Counted from the stretch's first letter, positions 26,524-36,312 are shown. The stretch: DNA of 64,000 nucleotides from Bernardetia sp. (GCA_020630575.1 JAHDBD010000013.1:62001-126000), one strand, 5' to 3'. Made by a program: numbers and translations. Notes: a model not told the origin generated them from the letters alone.

Positions 26524-26931
26524 TTAATCCCACTTCAAATGACTTCTGACTTCGTCATCTTCTGAATTAGTTTTTTTAATAAGATTTTCGTCGTCTTCTT
26601 CTCTATCAAACTGTGTAAAGTCATAATTTGGCATCAAATCGCTTTTTACATGTTCGACCACCTCTGTAAGTCCTGCTATTATTTTATTAAAATCTTCTTT
26701 ATATAAGAAAACTTTATGTTTTTCAAAAAAATGACTTCCATTATTACGGAATACTTTCTTGCTCTCTGTTAGTGTAATATAATAATCTTCTTCCCAACGA
26801 GTAGGCTTTACGTCTATAAAATAAGTACGTTTTCCAGCACGGACTTTTTTTGAAAAAACGGTTTCATTGTGATAGTTAGGCTTGGAATAATCGTTGTGTT
26901 TTTCCTGCTCATCGTCAAAATACTCGCTCAT
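26524..26931 (-). CDS. DUF3276 (PUR-alpha-like) nucleic-acid-binding protein
   Basis: 135 residues. The core TVFSKKVRAGKRTYFIDVKP, then YYITLTESKK and HKVFLYKEDFNKIIAGL, is the conserved DUF3276 fold, which is homologous to eukaryotic PUR-alpha single-stranded DNA/RNA-binding proteins. It is cytosolic. The acidic tail (REEDDENLIKKTNSEDDE) is typical. It is widespread and usually single-copy in Bacteroidota; the cellular role is not established. Monocistronic with its own strong terminator. Confidence 0.88.
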   Translation of the reverse strand: MSEYFDDEQEKHNDYSKPNYHNETVFSKKVRAGKRTYFIDVKPTRWEEDYYITLTESKKVFRNNGSHFFEKHKVFLYKEDFNKIIAGLTEVVEHVKSDLMPNYDFTQFDREEDDENLIKKTNSEDDEVRSHLKWD

Positions 26932-27214
26932 TTTTATTTATTTTTTAAATGGTTATGAAACTCTTTTTGATTAAATCTTTAGAATAGAAATACGCTTTAA
27001 GACTTCAAATATATTAAAAACTATTTCTTTTTGAAAAATCAAGACCTGAAAAATAAGGGTTTAGCAAATCAGAGTTCCATTTTCAAGTAAAGATTTGCTA
27101 TATTTACAACCAAATTTTACATTAGAATAAAGAAGTTGGGATAGCTTTCAAGTTCTTTGTAAAATATTCTCAACTAGAAAATAGCCTAAAAAAACATATA
27201 AATTAAATATAGAC

Positions 27215-27985
27215 TTGGAACAAATAGAAAATCCAGATGGCACACAAAGTTCGGCCAAACTCAAAAATTTAGATTACAATACACAAAGAGATGCTCTTGT
27301 TTTGAAAGAGTATGGAAGAAATATGCAAAATATGGTGCGTCACCTCAAAACCATTGAAGATGTAGAGGAACGTACTCGTGCAGCCGAAACACTCATCAAT
27401 TTGATGAAGCAGCTCAACCCAAGTGTAAGAGAAAATAGTGATAATATCCACCGAATTTGGGATCACTTATATATTATGGCTGATGGAGAAATTGAGTTTA
27501 ATAATGAGTTTTTGCCACAAACAGAAGAAGAACGCACCAAAAAACCTGAACATATTGGTTACACCGAAACTCCTGTTAAGTATCGTCATTATGGTAGAAA
27601 TGTAGAATTAGTAATCGCAAAAGCAGCTGAATTAGAAGATGAGCAAGAAATAATTGATGCTGTCGCTGATATTGGAAAATTAATGAAATCTTTTTACCTC
27701 ACTTGGAATAGAGATAGTGTAGAAGATGAAGTAATTTTGAAAGACATCAAACGCCTTTCTGGTGGAAAAATAGATATTGATATAGAAATCATTAAAGAAG
27801 ATAATCTTTTTGAACTTGGAAGCGCACCACGACAACGTCCTCAAAGACAAAGTTCTAGTGATAATCGTTCTCGCTCTAATCGCAACTCTAACTCTTCACG
27901 TCCTACTGCTTCAAATAATGCAAGCAATAGAAGAAGAACACAAGGAGCAAAGAAAAATAGAAGAAACAAGAAAAGAAGAAAATAA
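27215..27985 (+). CDS. DUF4290 family protein with TTG start
   Basis: 256 residues. The conserved region LDYNTQRDALVLKEYGRNMQ, then LKTIEDVEERTRAAETLINL and MKQLNP, identifies DUF4290, a Bacteroidota family of unknown function. Homology starts before any in-frame ATG, so the TTG at 27215 is the likely start; this is a clear non-ATG case. The C-terminal ~55 residues are basic and Ser/Asn/Arg-rich (NRSRSNRNSNSSRPTASN) and end in Lys/Arg runs, suggesting binding to RNA or another polyanion. Cytosolic. Confidence 0.85.
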   Translation: MEQIENPDGTQSSAKLKNLDYNTQRDALVLKEYGRNMQNMVRHLKTIEDVEERTRAAETLINLMKQLNPSVRENSDNIHRIWDHLYIMADGEIEFNNEFLPQTEEERTKKPEHIGYTETPVKYRHYGRNVELVIAKAAELEDEQEIIDAVADIGKLMKSFYLTWNRDSVEDEVILKDIKRLSGGKIDIDIEIIKEDNLFELGSAPRQRPQRQSSSDNRSRSNRNSNSSRPTASNNASNRRRTQGAKKNRRNKKRRK

Positions 27986-28112
27986 TCTTCTTATCAACTA
28001 TAAATTAAAATCACTATCCAACCTTTATTTTAAATAGTGATTTTATTTTAAAAAATATTAAAAGTAAAGCTATTAAAAAAGTTAGTAAACCTTTTTCAAC
28101 TTTATTAGTTCA

Positions 28113-28120
28113 TAACTTTG
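28113..28120 (+). promoter_or_regulatory. Candidate promoter for the ABC exporter gene
   Basis: TAACTTTG, a perfect -7 box, 70 bases upstream of ATG 28191. The -33 region has only a T-rich stretch. Confidence 0.45.
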
Positions 28121-28190
28121 TCAAAAAATAGCCAATACGTTTTGTAGTTTTATAAGTCTACAAAAAGCCAAAAAGAAATTATCATCACTT

Positions 28191-30407
28191 ATGCAGTACG
28201 AAATAGCTAGAAACATTGTCTTTCAAATCATAAAACGTTGGAAACCAGACGAAGCACACTATAAATTTTCTCCTGTTGCTACATCAGAAGGAATTTCTAG
28301 CAGAAGGGAAATGCGTCAATGGGTCGGACATTTACAAGATGTTGGACGTGAAGCACATTTACATTTCATTGAAAAAGAAATTTCAAGAGAAGAGTTAGAT
28401 GAAGTTCTTTCTGTTACTGCGCTTCCTTTAGTTCTTTTTCAATCTAATGAAGGAAATGCGAACCCTATTTTGGCATGGCATGGAAAAAAAGATACCATCC
28501 ATACTATGCAAGAAGATGGTGAGAACTGGAAAGAAAATGATATTGTCAATCATAATGAACTCATCAGTACGCTTGCTTGTAAAGCTGATTTGTATGGAGA
28601 TAGTGAATTGTGTCAGCCCAACACTATTTATTGTCTTGTTCCGATGCTTATCGATCCTATTGCTACACCAGAAGAGACAAAAGGTAAAGACAGAACTCCT
28701 GCACAGCGTTTATGGCACTTACTCCTGACTGAAAAACGTGATATTTCTTACACCTATATTTATGCAATGATTGTAGGTTTGCTTAGTCTTACCTTACCTT
28801 TAGGTGTGCAAGCTATTATTGGACTTATTTCAGGTGGTCTTATTATCAACTCTATTGTTGTTTTGATTGCCTTTGTGGTAGCAGGTACACTTATTAGTGG
28901 AATCATGCAAATTATGCAGATGAGTATTGTAGAGACACTTCAACAACGACTTTTTACTCGTGCAGCCTTTGAGTTTGCCTATCGCATTCCTCGCATTCGT
29001 TTAGAATCGATTCTCACACAATATGCTCCAGAACTTGCTAACCGTTTTTTTGATATTCTAACACTTCAAAAAGGTTTAGCTAAATTACTTACTAGTGTTA
29101 TTACAGCTCTTTTACAAGTTCTTTTTGGGCTGATGCTTTTGGCTTTTTATCATCCATTTTTTGTATTTTTTGGTTTGTTTTTAGTGGCTGTTTTGGGTCT
29201 GATATTTTACTTTACAGGAAAAAGAGGTTTAGATACAAGTCTTTACGAATCAAAATATAAATATAAAGTAGCGTATTGGTTAGAAGAATTGGGTAGAAAT
29301 CAGAGTGTTTTTAAAATAGCGGGAAATACGCTTCTTCCTTTAAAGAAAATGCAAAAGCTACTTACAGGGTATTTATATAAAAGAAAATCACATTTCCGTA
29401 TTTTAGTAATTCAATATTCAGCTTTTGTAGCCTTTAAAACAATTATTACTGGAGGTGTTTTGATTTTGGGTAGCCTTTTGGTTATCGAAAGAGATATTAC
29501 TTTAGGTCAATTTGTAGCTTCTGAAATTGTAATCATTTCAGTTATTACAGCAGTAGAAAAAATGATTTTGAATTTAGATGTAATTTATGACACACTTACA
29601 GCAGTAGAAAAAATTGGAAATGTAACTGATTTGAAATTAGAAAAAACAAATACGTTTGATAATTTTAATAGAAAAGGTTTTCATATCAAAGCACATGGAG
29701 TTTCTTATACTTATCAAGGAAATGATACTCCAACTCTCAAAAATGTAGATTTAGAAATAAAACCTCAAGAATATGTAGGAATTATTGGAAACGAAGGGGC
29801 TGGAAAATCTACTCTAATGAAAATAGTTACTGGACTTTATGACGAATACAAAGGACATATTACTTTCAATGGTTTTACACTGCGAGATTTAAATATCAAA
29901 AATTTACAAGATTACATTGGAGACAATCTTTCTCATGAAGATGTTTTTGAAGGAACACTTTTAGAAAATATCACAGTAGGAAGAGAAGGTTTTAATATGG
30001 AATATCTCAATCATGTTTTGGATATAGTAGAGCTAATTGACGACATTCAATCTCTTAAAGATGGTCTACAAACACAGATGTTACCTTCTGGACAAGGGTT
30101 TTCTTCTACCTTCCAAAAGAAAGTAGTTTTTGCCAGAAGTATGCTAACACATCCCAACTTAATTGTTTTTGATGATTTTTTCTATAACTTAGAAGGTAGC
30201 TATAAACGTAGAGTTTTAGATAAAATCTTACAAAAAGACAAATATCCTTGGTCTATTTTTGCAGCTAGTCATGATCCTATTTTATTAGAAAAAATGGACA
30301 AGATTTATTTAATGAAAGATGGAACAATTATTAAAGAAGGTACTTTTAATGAACTTTTGAAAGATGAGTATTTTGACGATTTGATTGCAGGTGTTTTTGA
30401 AAAATAA
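28191..30407 (+). CDS. Type I-secretion-like ABC transporter with degenerate ATPase motifs
   Basis: 738 residues. Residues 1-180 form a soluble domain in the position of the C39-like peptidase of bacteriocin exporters, with no catalytic Cys/His pattern. Residues ~184-470 contain about six membrane helices. The nucleotide-binding domain starts near residue 497: Walker A GNEGAGKST (~532) and H-loop AASHD (~692) are good. The signature is SSTFQ instead of LSGGQ, Walker B is FDDFF with Asp in place of the catalytic Glu, and the Q-loop Gln appears to be Ser (IGDNLSHED). This looks like a Bacteroidota subfamily rather than random decay, since the frame is intact. No HlyD or TolC partner is adjacent. 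Substrate unknown. Confidence 0.82.
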   Translation: MQYEIARNIVFQIIKRWKPDEAHYKFSPVATSEGISSRREMRQWVGHLQDVGREAHLHFIEKEISREELDEVLSVTALPLVLFQSNEGNANPILAWHGKKDTIHTMQEDGENWKENDIVNHNELISTLACKADLYGDSELCQPNTIYCLVPMLIDPIATPEETKGKDRTPAQRLWHLLLTEKRDISYTYIYAMIVGLLSLTLPLGVQAIIGLISGGLIINSIVVLIAFVVAGTLISGIMQIMQMSIVETLQQRLFTRAAFEFAYRIPRIRLESILTQYAPELANRFFDILTLQKGLAKLLTSVITALLQVLFGLMLLAFYHPFFVFFGLFLVAVLGLIFYFTGKRGLDTSLYESKYKYKVAYWLEELGRNQSVFKIAGNTLLPLKKMQKLLTGYLYKRKSHFRILVIQYSAFVAFKTIITGGVLILGSLLVIERDITLGQFVASEIVIISVITAVEKMILNLDVIYDTLTAVEKIGNVTDLKLEKTNTFDNFNRKGFHIKAHGVSYTYQGNDTPTLKNVDLEIKPQEYVGIIGNEGAGKSTLMKIVTGLYDEYKGHITFNGFTLRDLNIKNLQDYIGDNLSHEDVFEGTLLENITVGREGFNMEYLNHVLDIVELIDDIQSLKDGLQTQMLPSGQGFSSTFQKKVVFARSMLTHPNLIVFDDFFYNLEGSYKRRVLDKILQKDKYPWSIFAASHDPILLEKMDKIYLMKDGTIIKEGTFNELLKDEYFDDLIAGVFEK

Positions 30408-30537
30408 ATATTCTAATTAATCAGAAAACAAGAAAATAGAGTAGCTTAGAAAGCAATACCACTCTTTTTTTTGTAAAAAATGTTACTAAAAGTGATAATT
30501 AACATTTCTGATAGTAGAATAATTTGTTTTTTTATTG

Positions 30538-30545
30538 TATTTTTG
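30538..30545 (+). promoter_or_regulatory. Candidate -7 box before the SpoIIE sensor gene
   Basis: TATTTTTG matches TAnnTTTG, 103 bases upstream of ATG 30649. No well-spaced -33 TTG was found. Confidence 0.35.
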
Positions 30546-30648
30546 AATCGTAGTGAAAAATATTATCATAGCTAGAAAGCAAAATTCACGATAAATAATT
30601 ACACAAATCAGCAAACCAACAGTAATTTATTAAATCAGCCTCGCATAA

Positions 30649-33600
30649 ATGCAATACAAAATAATAAATGCCTTGTTTAGAGGTTTCTTTTTATCTACTC
30701 TATTCTTACTTTTTATAGTAGGTAATACTGTCTTTGTATTTGCTCAAGAAAATGAAGAACTAAAACTACCTAAGCTAATAGTTGAGCAGCTTAGTATAGA
30801 ACAAGGTCTGTCTCAAAATAGTATAAAAGCTATGTTACAAGATAGTGAAGGTTATTTGTGGATAGGAACTGATGATGGACTTAATCGATACAATGCATAC
30901 GACATTACAACTTTTAGACATAAAAGAGAGGACTCACTTTCTATTATAGATAATCAGATAGAATCTATCTATGAAGATACCAATCATAATATTTGGGTAG
31001 GAACAATAGCAGGTGTCTCCATTTTTGATAGAAAAACTCAAACATTCAAGTCTTTTTATAAAAAAGAAAATAAAAAAAATACATTAGTAGATAATAAGGT
31101 CACAGCCATAAAAGAAGATAAGGAAGGTTTTATTTGGTTAGGTACTGAAAATGGATTGAGTAGGTATGATTACAATAACAATTCATTTACTAACTATGTA
31201 GCATCTGAAAATGATAGTCTTGTATTGGGAAGCAATACTATAAATGCTTTAGAGGTAGATAACAATAATAATTTATGGATAGGCACTACTAAAGGGTTAA
31301 ATAAATGGAATAGCGAACGCAAACCACAGCAATTATATCGTTATTATTATACTTATTATACTGATTCAACCAAATTATTTGGAGACAATATATCAGATAT
31401 ACATGTAACACAAAGTGGAGATGTATGGATAGGTACAGCAGGAGGATTCAATCTCTACAAACCACAAACAGATAACTTTGAACGTTTTATTTATAATAAG
31501 AGACCAATGTACATTGAGTCTCTTACAGAAGGTTCTAATGGCATTTTGTGGGGGGCAGGAAATGACTATGTATATAAATTAGAAGTTGACTCAAAAAATG
31601 TTATTCGTTACAGAACCTCTTTAGATGACTTAGGTCCTATGCCTTCTATTGTCAGAACTAAAGAAGGGGTTATTTGGATATCTTCTCGTAATTTAGGAGC
31701 TTTAAAGTATGATCCTCTTACAAGTCAATTCAAATATTACTATACTGAAGTTGGTAACAAAAACTCTCTTCCTCATAGAAATGTCTGGACTGCCATAAAA
31801 GATGCACAAGGTATTGTATGGGTAGGTACAGATGAAGGACTTTCTCGTATAGATAGAACGGGAGCTATTTCTGAATATTATCATATCAAAAAAGGAGAGG
31901 GTAAATATGATTTTCCAATAGAAAGTGTTACAGAAGTTTTTCAGACAAGAGAAGGAGAATTATGGGTAGCTGGTGGTTATACAATTTCTCGTATGACAAG
32001 TTTCTCAAAAGAAAAAGGAGCTAAATTTGTAAGTTTAAAACCTGATAGTAATGACTCTACTACACTTCAATCTTCTACTTTAAATATATTACAAGATAAA
32101 CAAGGAAGTATTTGGATAGGTACTTTTAGTGGCATCTATAAAATGAACCCTTCTTTTAAAAAAGAATTTGGATATGAAGGAGAACGCTTCCTAAAGGAAG
32201 TTGCAATCTGGACTAGCTATGAAGATAAAAATGGAATTCTTTGGTTAGGATCAAATCAAGGACTCATAAAAGTAACCCGAGATGAAAACAATACCCCTAT
32301 TGATTTTAAATACTATAAAAATGACCCTGAAAATCTAAAATCAGTTAGTCATAATACTATACGAGCTATTACAGAAGATTCTAAAGGTAATTTTTGGGTA
32401 GGAACTACAAATGGTCTGAACTTAATGAATCGTGAAACAGGAGAGTTTGAACATTGGGGAGAAAGAAACGAACTTGCTAATTATGCTATTTATGGAATTT
32501 TGGTAGATGAAAAAGACAACCTTTGGATAAGTACAAACTTTGGACTCATGCGTCTTTTAGGAGATGATAGTATAGATGATTCTAAACGAATGACTAACTA
32601 TAATCCAAAAGATGGCTTACAAAGTAGTGAATTTAATTCAGGAGCATTTTTTAAAGCAGAAGATGGAGAAATGTTTTTTGGAGGTATTCAGGGTTTAAAT
32701 GCTTTTTATCCTCAAGACATCAGACCTAGTATTTATGTTCCACCTGTTGTTATGACAGATTTCAAAATACTTAACCGTTCTGTAGGCATCAAAAATTTGG
32801 GTAATCCAGAATCTCCTTTAACTGTTGATATTTCGCAAACTAAAGAAATTACTCTCACTTACGAAGATAAAGTAATTACTTTTGAGTTTGCTGCAATTAA
32901 TTATAGGAGACCTGAAAAAACTAATTACTCTTATATTTTAGAAGGCTTTGATAAAGAATGGAATGAAGTTGGAAATCGTCGTTTTGCTACCTATAGTAAT
33001 CTTCCAGCAGGAAATTATACATTCAAAGTAAAGGCTTCTAATAGTGATGGAATCGAAAATAATGAAGCCATAACTATAACAATAAAAGTTTTACCTCCTT
33101 GGTGGAAATCTTGGTGGTTTCTGACTATTGCTAGTATATTTGTTGTTGGGGCATCGATAGGCTTCTATACTAATAGAATGAATGTAGTAAAACGCCAAAA
33201 TGATAAACTAGAACGTTTAGTAGGAGAAAGAACTGCTGAAATAGGTCAGCAAAATGTATTACTAGAAAATCAAAAAACAGAAATTGAGCGTTCGTATAGT
33301 AATATTCGTGTGCTTAGTGAAATTGGGCAAAAAATTACTTCTATTCTTGACTTAGATGCTGTTATTAGTGCTGTTTATGAATATGTAAATGAACTTACTG
33401 ATGCAACAGCTTTTGGTATTGGTATTTACAATGCTGAAAAAGAGCGTATAGATTTTAGAGGTTTCATAGAAAATGGTCAGCGTATTCCAGATAGCTTTGA
33501 TGAGATTACAAATGAAAATAAACTATCAGTAGTTTGTCTTACTCGTAATGAAGATATTATCATTAATGATTTTGCAAAAGAACATACTCAATATATTAGT

Positions 33601-34593
33601 GAAGTTTCTTTAGATAGAGTAGGAGATACATATCAATCTATCATTTATTTACCTCTACTTTTAGAAGGAAAAATTGTAGGTGTTCTGACTGTACAAAGTC
33701 ATTCTACAAATGCTTATTCTAGAAATGATCTTACTATTCTTCGCACTTTAGCTTCTTATATTTCTATTGCCTTAGATAATGCTCGTACTTATACACAATT
33801 GGAAGGAGCAAACGATCTTATCAAGACCAAAAATCAAGCTATTATGGATAGTATCCGTTATGGAGAAACTATTCAACATGCTATTCTTCCAGACCCTCAA
33901 GATTTTATTAGAAATTTTGACGATCACTTTATTATCTTTAAGCCTCAAGCAGTAGTTTCAGGAGATTTTTATTGGTCTATTCGTACAGGAAATAAAACCT
34001 TTGTAGCTGTTGTGGATTGTACAGGACATGGTGTTCCAGGTGCATTTATGTCTATGATAGGAAATACAATCTTGAATGAGATTGTTACATTACAAAATGT
34101 AACAGAACCAGCGCAAATCTTAGAAAACTTAAATCAAGGCATTTGGGAAGCACTCCATCAAGAAGATTATCAAAACTTAGATGGAATGGATATTTGTTTG
34201 TGTGTAATACAAGATGCAGACGAACTTAACATGCGTGTAGTAAATTTTGCAGGAGCAAAGAGACCTCTATTTATCCTAAAAAATGATAAACTTATAGAAG
34301 TCAAAGGAAGTAGAAAATCTATTGGAGGAAGACAAAAAACAGATGCAGATTACGAACAACGTCAGCTTTTATTACACCCTGGAGATATTCTTTATCTTAC
34401 CACTGATGGTTATGTTGATCAAAACGACTTTGACCGTGTAAAATATGGTACACTTCGTTTCAAAAAAGTATTAGCTTCTTTTACAGGAATGTCTTTACAC
34501 GACCAAAAAGAAGTGCTATTAGAAGAAATGAGAAATCACATGGGAGAAGAAGAACAGCGTGACGATATAACACTTATTGGTCTTAAAATGTAA
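30649..34593 (+). CDS. Sensor with two-component-type propeller, GAF and SpoIIE phosphatase domains
   Basis: 1314 residues. Order: signal peptide (1-32); two seven-bladed Reg_prop beta-propellers (~40-690) with many IWIGT/LWIGT blade motifs (GYLWIGTDDGLNRY); Y_Y_Y domain (~730-812, YSYILEGFDKEWNEVGNRRF); membrane helix ~815-840; short coiled coil (ERLVGERTAEI); GAF (~888-1047); C-terminal SpoIIE/PP2C phosphatase (~1075-1314) with GDFYW, VVDCTGHGVPGA, DGMDICLC and RDDITLIGLK, the metal-binding Asp positions. The periplasmic propeller probably senses an extracellular ligand. The output is dephosphorylation of a Ser/Thr-phosphorylated protein, perhaps an anti-anti-sigma factor, rather than the usual histidine kinase. 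The target is not in the window. Confidence 0.9.
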   Translation: MQYKIINALFRGFFLSTLFLLFIVGNTVFVFAQENEELKLPKLIVEQLSIEQGLSQNSIKAMLQDSEGYLWIGTDDGLNRYNAYDITTFRHKREDSLSIIDNQIESIYEDTNHNIWVGTIAGVSIFDRKTQTFKSFYKKENKKNTLVDNKVTAIKEDKEGFIWLGTENGLSRYDYNNNSFTNYVASENDSLVLGSNTINALEVDNNNNLWIGTTKGLNKWNSERKPQQLYRYYYTYYTDSTKLFGDNISDIHVTQSGDVWIGTAGGFNLYKPQTDNFERFIYNKRPMYIESLTEGSNGILWGAGNDYVYKLEVDSKNVIRYRTSLDDLGPMPSIVRTKEGVIWISSRNLGALKYDPLTSQFKYYYTEVGNKNSLPHRNVWTAIKDAQGIVWVGTDEGLSRIDRTGAISEYYHIKKGEGKYDFPIESVTEVFQTREGELWVAGGYTISRMTSFSKEKGAKFVSLKPDSNDSTTLQSSTLNILQDKQGSIWIGTFSGIYKMNPSFKKEFGYEGERFLKEVAIWTSYEDKNGILWLGSNQGLIKVTRDENNTPIDFKYYKNDPENLKSVSHNTIRAITEDSKGNFWVGTTNGLNLMNRETGEFEHWGERNELANYAIYGILVDEKDNLWISTNFGLMRLLGDDSIDDSKRMTNYNPKDGLQSSEFNSGAFFKAEDGEMFFGGIQGLNAFYPQDIRPSIYVPPVVMTDFKILNRSVGIKNLGNPESPLTVDISQTKEITLTYEDKVITFEFAAINYRRPEKTNYSYILEGFDKEWNEVGNRRFATYSNLPAGNYTFKVKASNSDGIENNEAITITIKVLPPWWKSWWFLTIASIFVVGASIGFYTNRMNVVKRQNDKLERLVGERTAEIGQQNVLLENQKTEIERSYSNIRVLSEIGQKITSILDLDAVISAVYEYVNELTDATAFGIGIYNAEKERIDFRGFIENGQRIPDSFDEITNENKLSVVCLTRNEDIIINDFAKEHTQYISEVSLDRVGDTYQSIIYLPLLLEGKIVGVLTVQSHSTNAYSRNDLTILRTLASYISIALDNARTYTQLEGANDLIKTKNQAIMDSIRYGETIQHAILPDPQDFIRNFDDHFIIFKPQAVVSGDFYWSIRTGNKTFVAVVDCTGHGVPGAFMSMIGNTILNEIVTLQNVTEPAQILENLNQGIWEALHQEDYQNLDGMDICLCVIQDADELNMRVVNFAGAKRPLFILKNDKLIEVKGSRKSIGGRQKTDADYEQRQLLLHPGDILYLTTDGYVDQNDFDRVKYGTLRFKKVLASFTGMSLHDQKEVLLEEMRNHMGEEEQRDDITLIGLKM

Positions 34594-34756
34594 CTCCTCA
34601 TACTAACGCAAACCAACCAAAGAGAGGTTTTAATTTGTTTTTAATAAATGAGTTGGGTATGTGTAAAATATAAAAATAAGGTGGTGTTACACAAAGCATG
34701 ATTTTTTTAAAGTATTTCAGAATAACAAAATTATGCAACTAAAAACTGCTCAATAA

Positions 34757-34787
34757 ACCGTTGTCGATGTAGGGACATCGACAACAT
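34757..34787. repeat. Family A palindromic repeat, possible terminator
   Basis: Stem GTTGTCGATGT (34760-34770) / ACATCGACAAC (34775-34785). It lies at the 3' end of the TauE/SafE gene between two convergent genes. It belongs with the units at 35188, 38068 and 59841. Confidence 0.7.
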
Positions 34788-34793
34788 CTAAAC

Positions 34794-35618
34794 CTAAAAA
34801 AACAATTCCTTCATCAAAATATAACTTCCCATTATCAGCACAAACCAACCAAAAATAGGTTTGAGTTTTTTTCCATCTATGCGTTTTGAAAGTGCCATTC
34901 CTATAAAAATTCCTAAAATAGACATAGTAGAAAGAATCAAAAGGAGTTTCCAATCGGTTTGCATTTGATTTTGAGAAACCAAAAAACCAAAGAAAGAATT
35001 GAGTGTAATAATAGTAAGCGAAGTACCAATGGCTTCTTTCATTTCCAAACCCAAGAGAAAAACCAAAGCAGGAATAATAATAAATCCACCTCCAGCACCC
35101 ACAAGACCTGTAATAAGACCAACTACCAAACCTTGTAAAATTACCATTGGATAATTGAACGATTTTTTTTCTGCGTCTACATCTAAGCCATTGTCGGTGT
35201 CTCCACCGACGACAGATGTAGAACCCGATTTAATCATTTTGTAAGAAGCCAATATCATCAAAACGGCAAATAAAGCCATCAAGAAAATTCCTTTTGTCAG
35301 TATAAAACTTCCTACATTAAAAATTTCATCAGGAATAGCAGGAACTAAATAATGCCTAGTCAAGAAAACCGAAAAAATAGACGGAATCCCAAAGACCAAA
35401 GCCATTTTCATTCTGACCAAACCTTGTTTGAAATAACTAAACGCACCTACACTACTTGTCAGTCCTACTACAAAAAGTGAGTAAGCCGTTGCCACAACAG
35501 GCTCAACACTAAATAAATAAACCAAAACAGGAACAGTCAAAATACTTCCACCTCCTCCAATAAGTCCAAGTGAAATTCCAATAAAAATGGCAGCGAAATA
35601 ACCTATAAATTCTATCAT
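34794..35618 (-). CDS. TauE/SafE-family membrane exporter
   Basis: 274 residues with about eight membrane helices. Two related halves start with glycine-rich segments (GISLGLIGGGGSILTVPVLV; GLITGLVGAGGGFIIIPALV), the signature of the TauE/SafE family that exports sulfite, sulfoacetate or related anions. The central loop (residues ~131-143, STSVVGGDTDNGL) is encoded by a family A palindromic repeat inserted in frame. A Crp/Fnr regulator lies immediately upstream on the same strand; this pairing suggests regulation, although the substrate is not known. Confidence 0.87.
   Translation of the reverse strand: MIEFIGYFAAIFIGISLGLIGGGGSILTVPVLVYLFSVEPVVATAYSLFVVGLTSSVGAFSYFKQGLVRMKMALVFGIPSIFSVFLTRHYLVPAIPDEIFNVGSFILTKGIFLMALFAVLMILASYKMIKSGSTSVVGGDTDNGLDVDAEKKSFNYPMVILQGLVVGLITGLVGAGGGFIIIPALVFLLGLEMKEAIGTSLTIITLNSFFGFLVSQNQMQTDWKLLLILSTMSILGIFIGMALSKRIDGKKLKPIFGWFVLIMGSYILMKELFF
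35188..35215. repeat. Family A palindromic repeat inside the tauE-like gene
   Basis: TTGTCGGTGTCTCCACCGAC, with the stem GTCGGTG / CACCGAC, is near-identical to the intergenic unit at 38068-38095, but here it lies within the coding frame between two membrane segments and adds about ten residues without breaking the frame. Confidence 0.75.
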
Positions 35619-35694
35619 AATCGTAAGTTAAACTATTTTTTCTTACAAAAATGAGAAATTTAAACTGCCTTATCAGCTACTTTTGTTACAGAAT

Positions 35695-36312
35695 CTAAAG
35701 AATTATAATTTTATTTCTCCCCAACTCTACCATTCCGTTATTTTCAAGTTGTTTTAGAAGTCTTGAAACTACAACTCTAGCCGTAGCGAGTTCGTTGGCT
35801 AGTTGTTCGTGTGTAATAGAAATGGTTTTCGAACCTGTCAGTTCTACTTTTTTTTGTAAAAGATGCAAAAGTCGTTCATCTACTTTCTTAAACGCCATCG
35901 CATTGACAACATCTAAAAGCTCTTCAAAACGCTTGTGATACAATCTAAAAATATAATCCAACCATTCGGGATATTCTTTTATGAAGAGCATTACTTTATC
36001 AATCGGCAAAAACAAAATTTCTGCATCTTCCTCTACTTCAGCACGTACTTTACTAGCTTCATTGTGCATTCCACCCAAAAAAGACATAATACAACTTTCA
36101 CCAGATTTGATGTAATAAAGGAAAATTTCTCTGCCATCTTCCTCTGTTCGAAGAACTCTAATGCTCCCCTTTGCAATAATTGGAATGGAACGAATAGAAG
36201 ATTCTTCTTCCAAAATGACATCACCTGCTTTATAATTTTTGATGATGCTATTATCATAAAGTTTTTGTGTAAGTTCTGGCGAAGTTTTGAATTCTGTGAA
36301 GGTTTGAAGCAT
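35695..36312 (-). CDS. Crp/Fnr-family transcriptional regulator
   Basis: 205 residues. Residues ~10-120 are a cyclic-nucleotide-binding-like beta-roll (AGDVILEEESSIRSIPIIAK; GREIFLYYIKSGESCIMSFL). The C-terminal winged helix contains ITHEQLANELATARVVVSRL as recognition region. There is no N-terminal Cys cluster, so it is not an oxygen-sensing Fnr proper; the cAMP-contacting Arg is also not evident. It lies 76 bases upstream of the tauE-like gene on the same strand and is divergent from ctlX, so it may control either. Confidence 0.87.
   Translation of the reverse strand: MLQTFTEFKTSPELTQKLYDNSIIKNYKAGDVILEEESSIRSIPIIAKGSIRVLRTEEDGREIFLYYIKSGESCIMSFLGGMHNEASKVRAEVEEDAEILFLPIDKVMLFIKEYPEWLDYIFRLYHKRFEELLDVVNAMAFKKVDERLLHLLQKKVELTGSKTISITHEQLANELATARVVVSRLLKQLENNGMVELGRNKIIIL

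Noticed and set aside
27810-28037. 75-codon frame overlapping the end of the DUF4290 gene
   Set aside because: Shadow frame produced by the low-complexity Arg/Ser/Asn tail.
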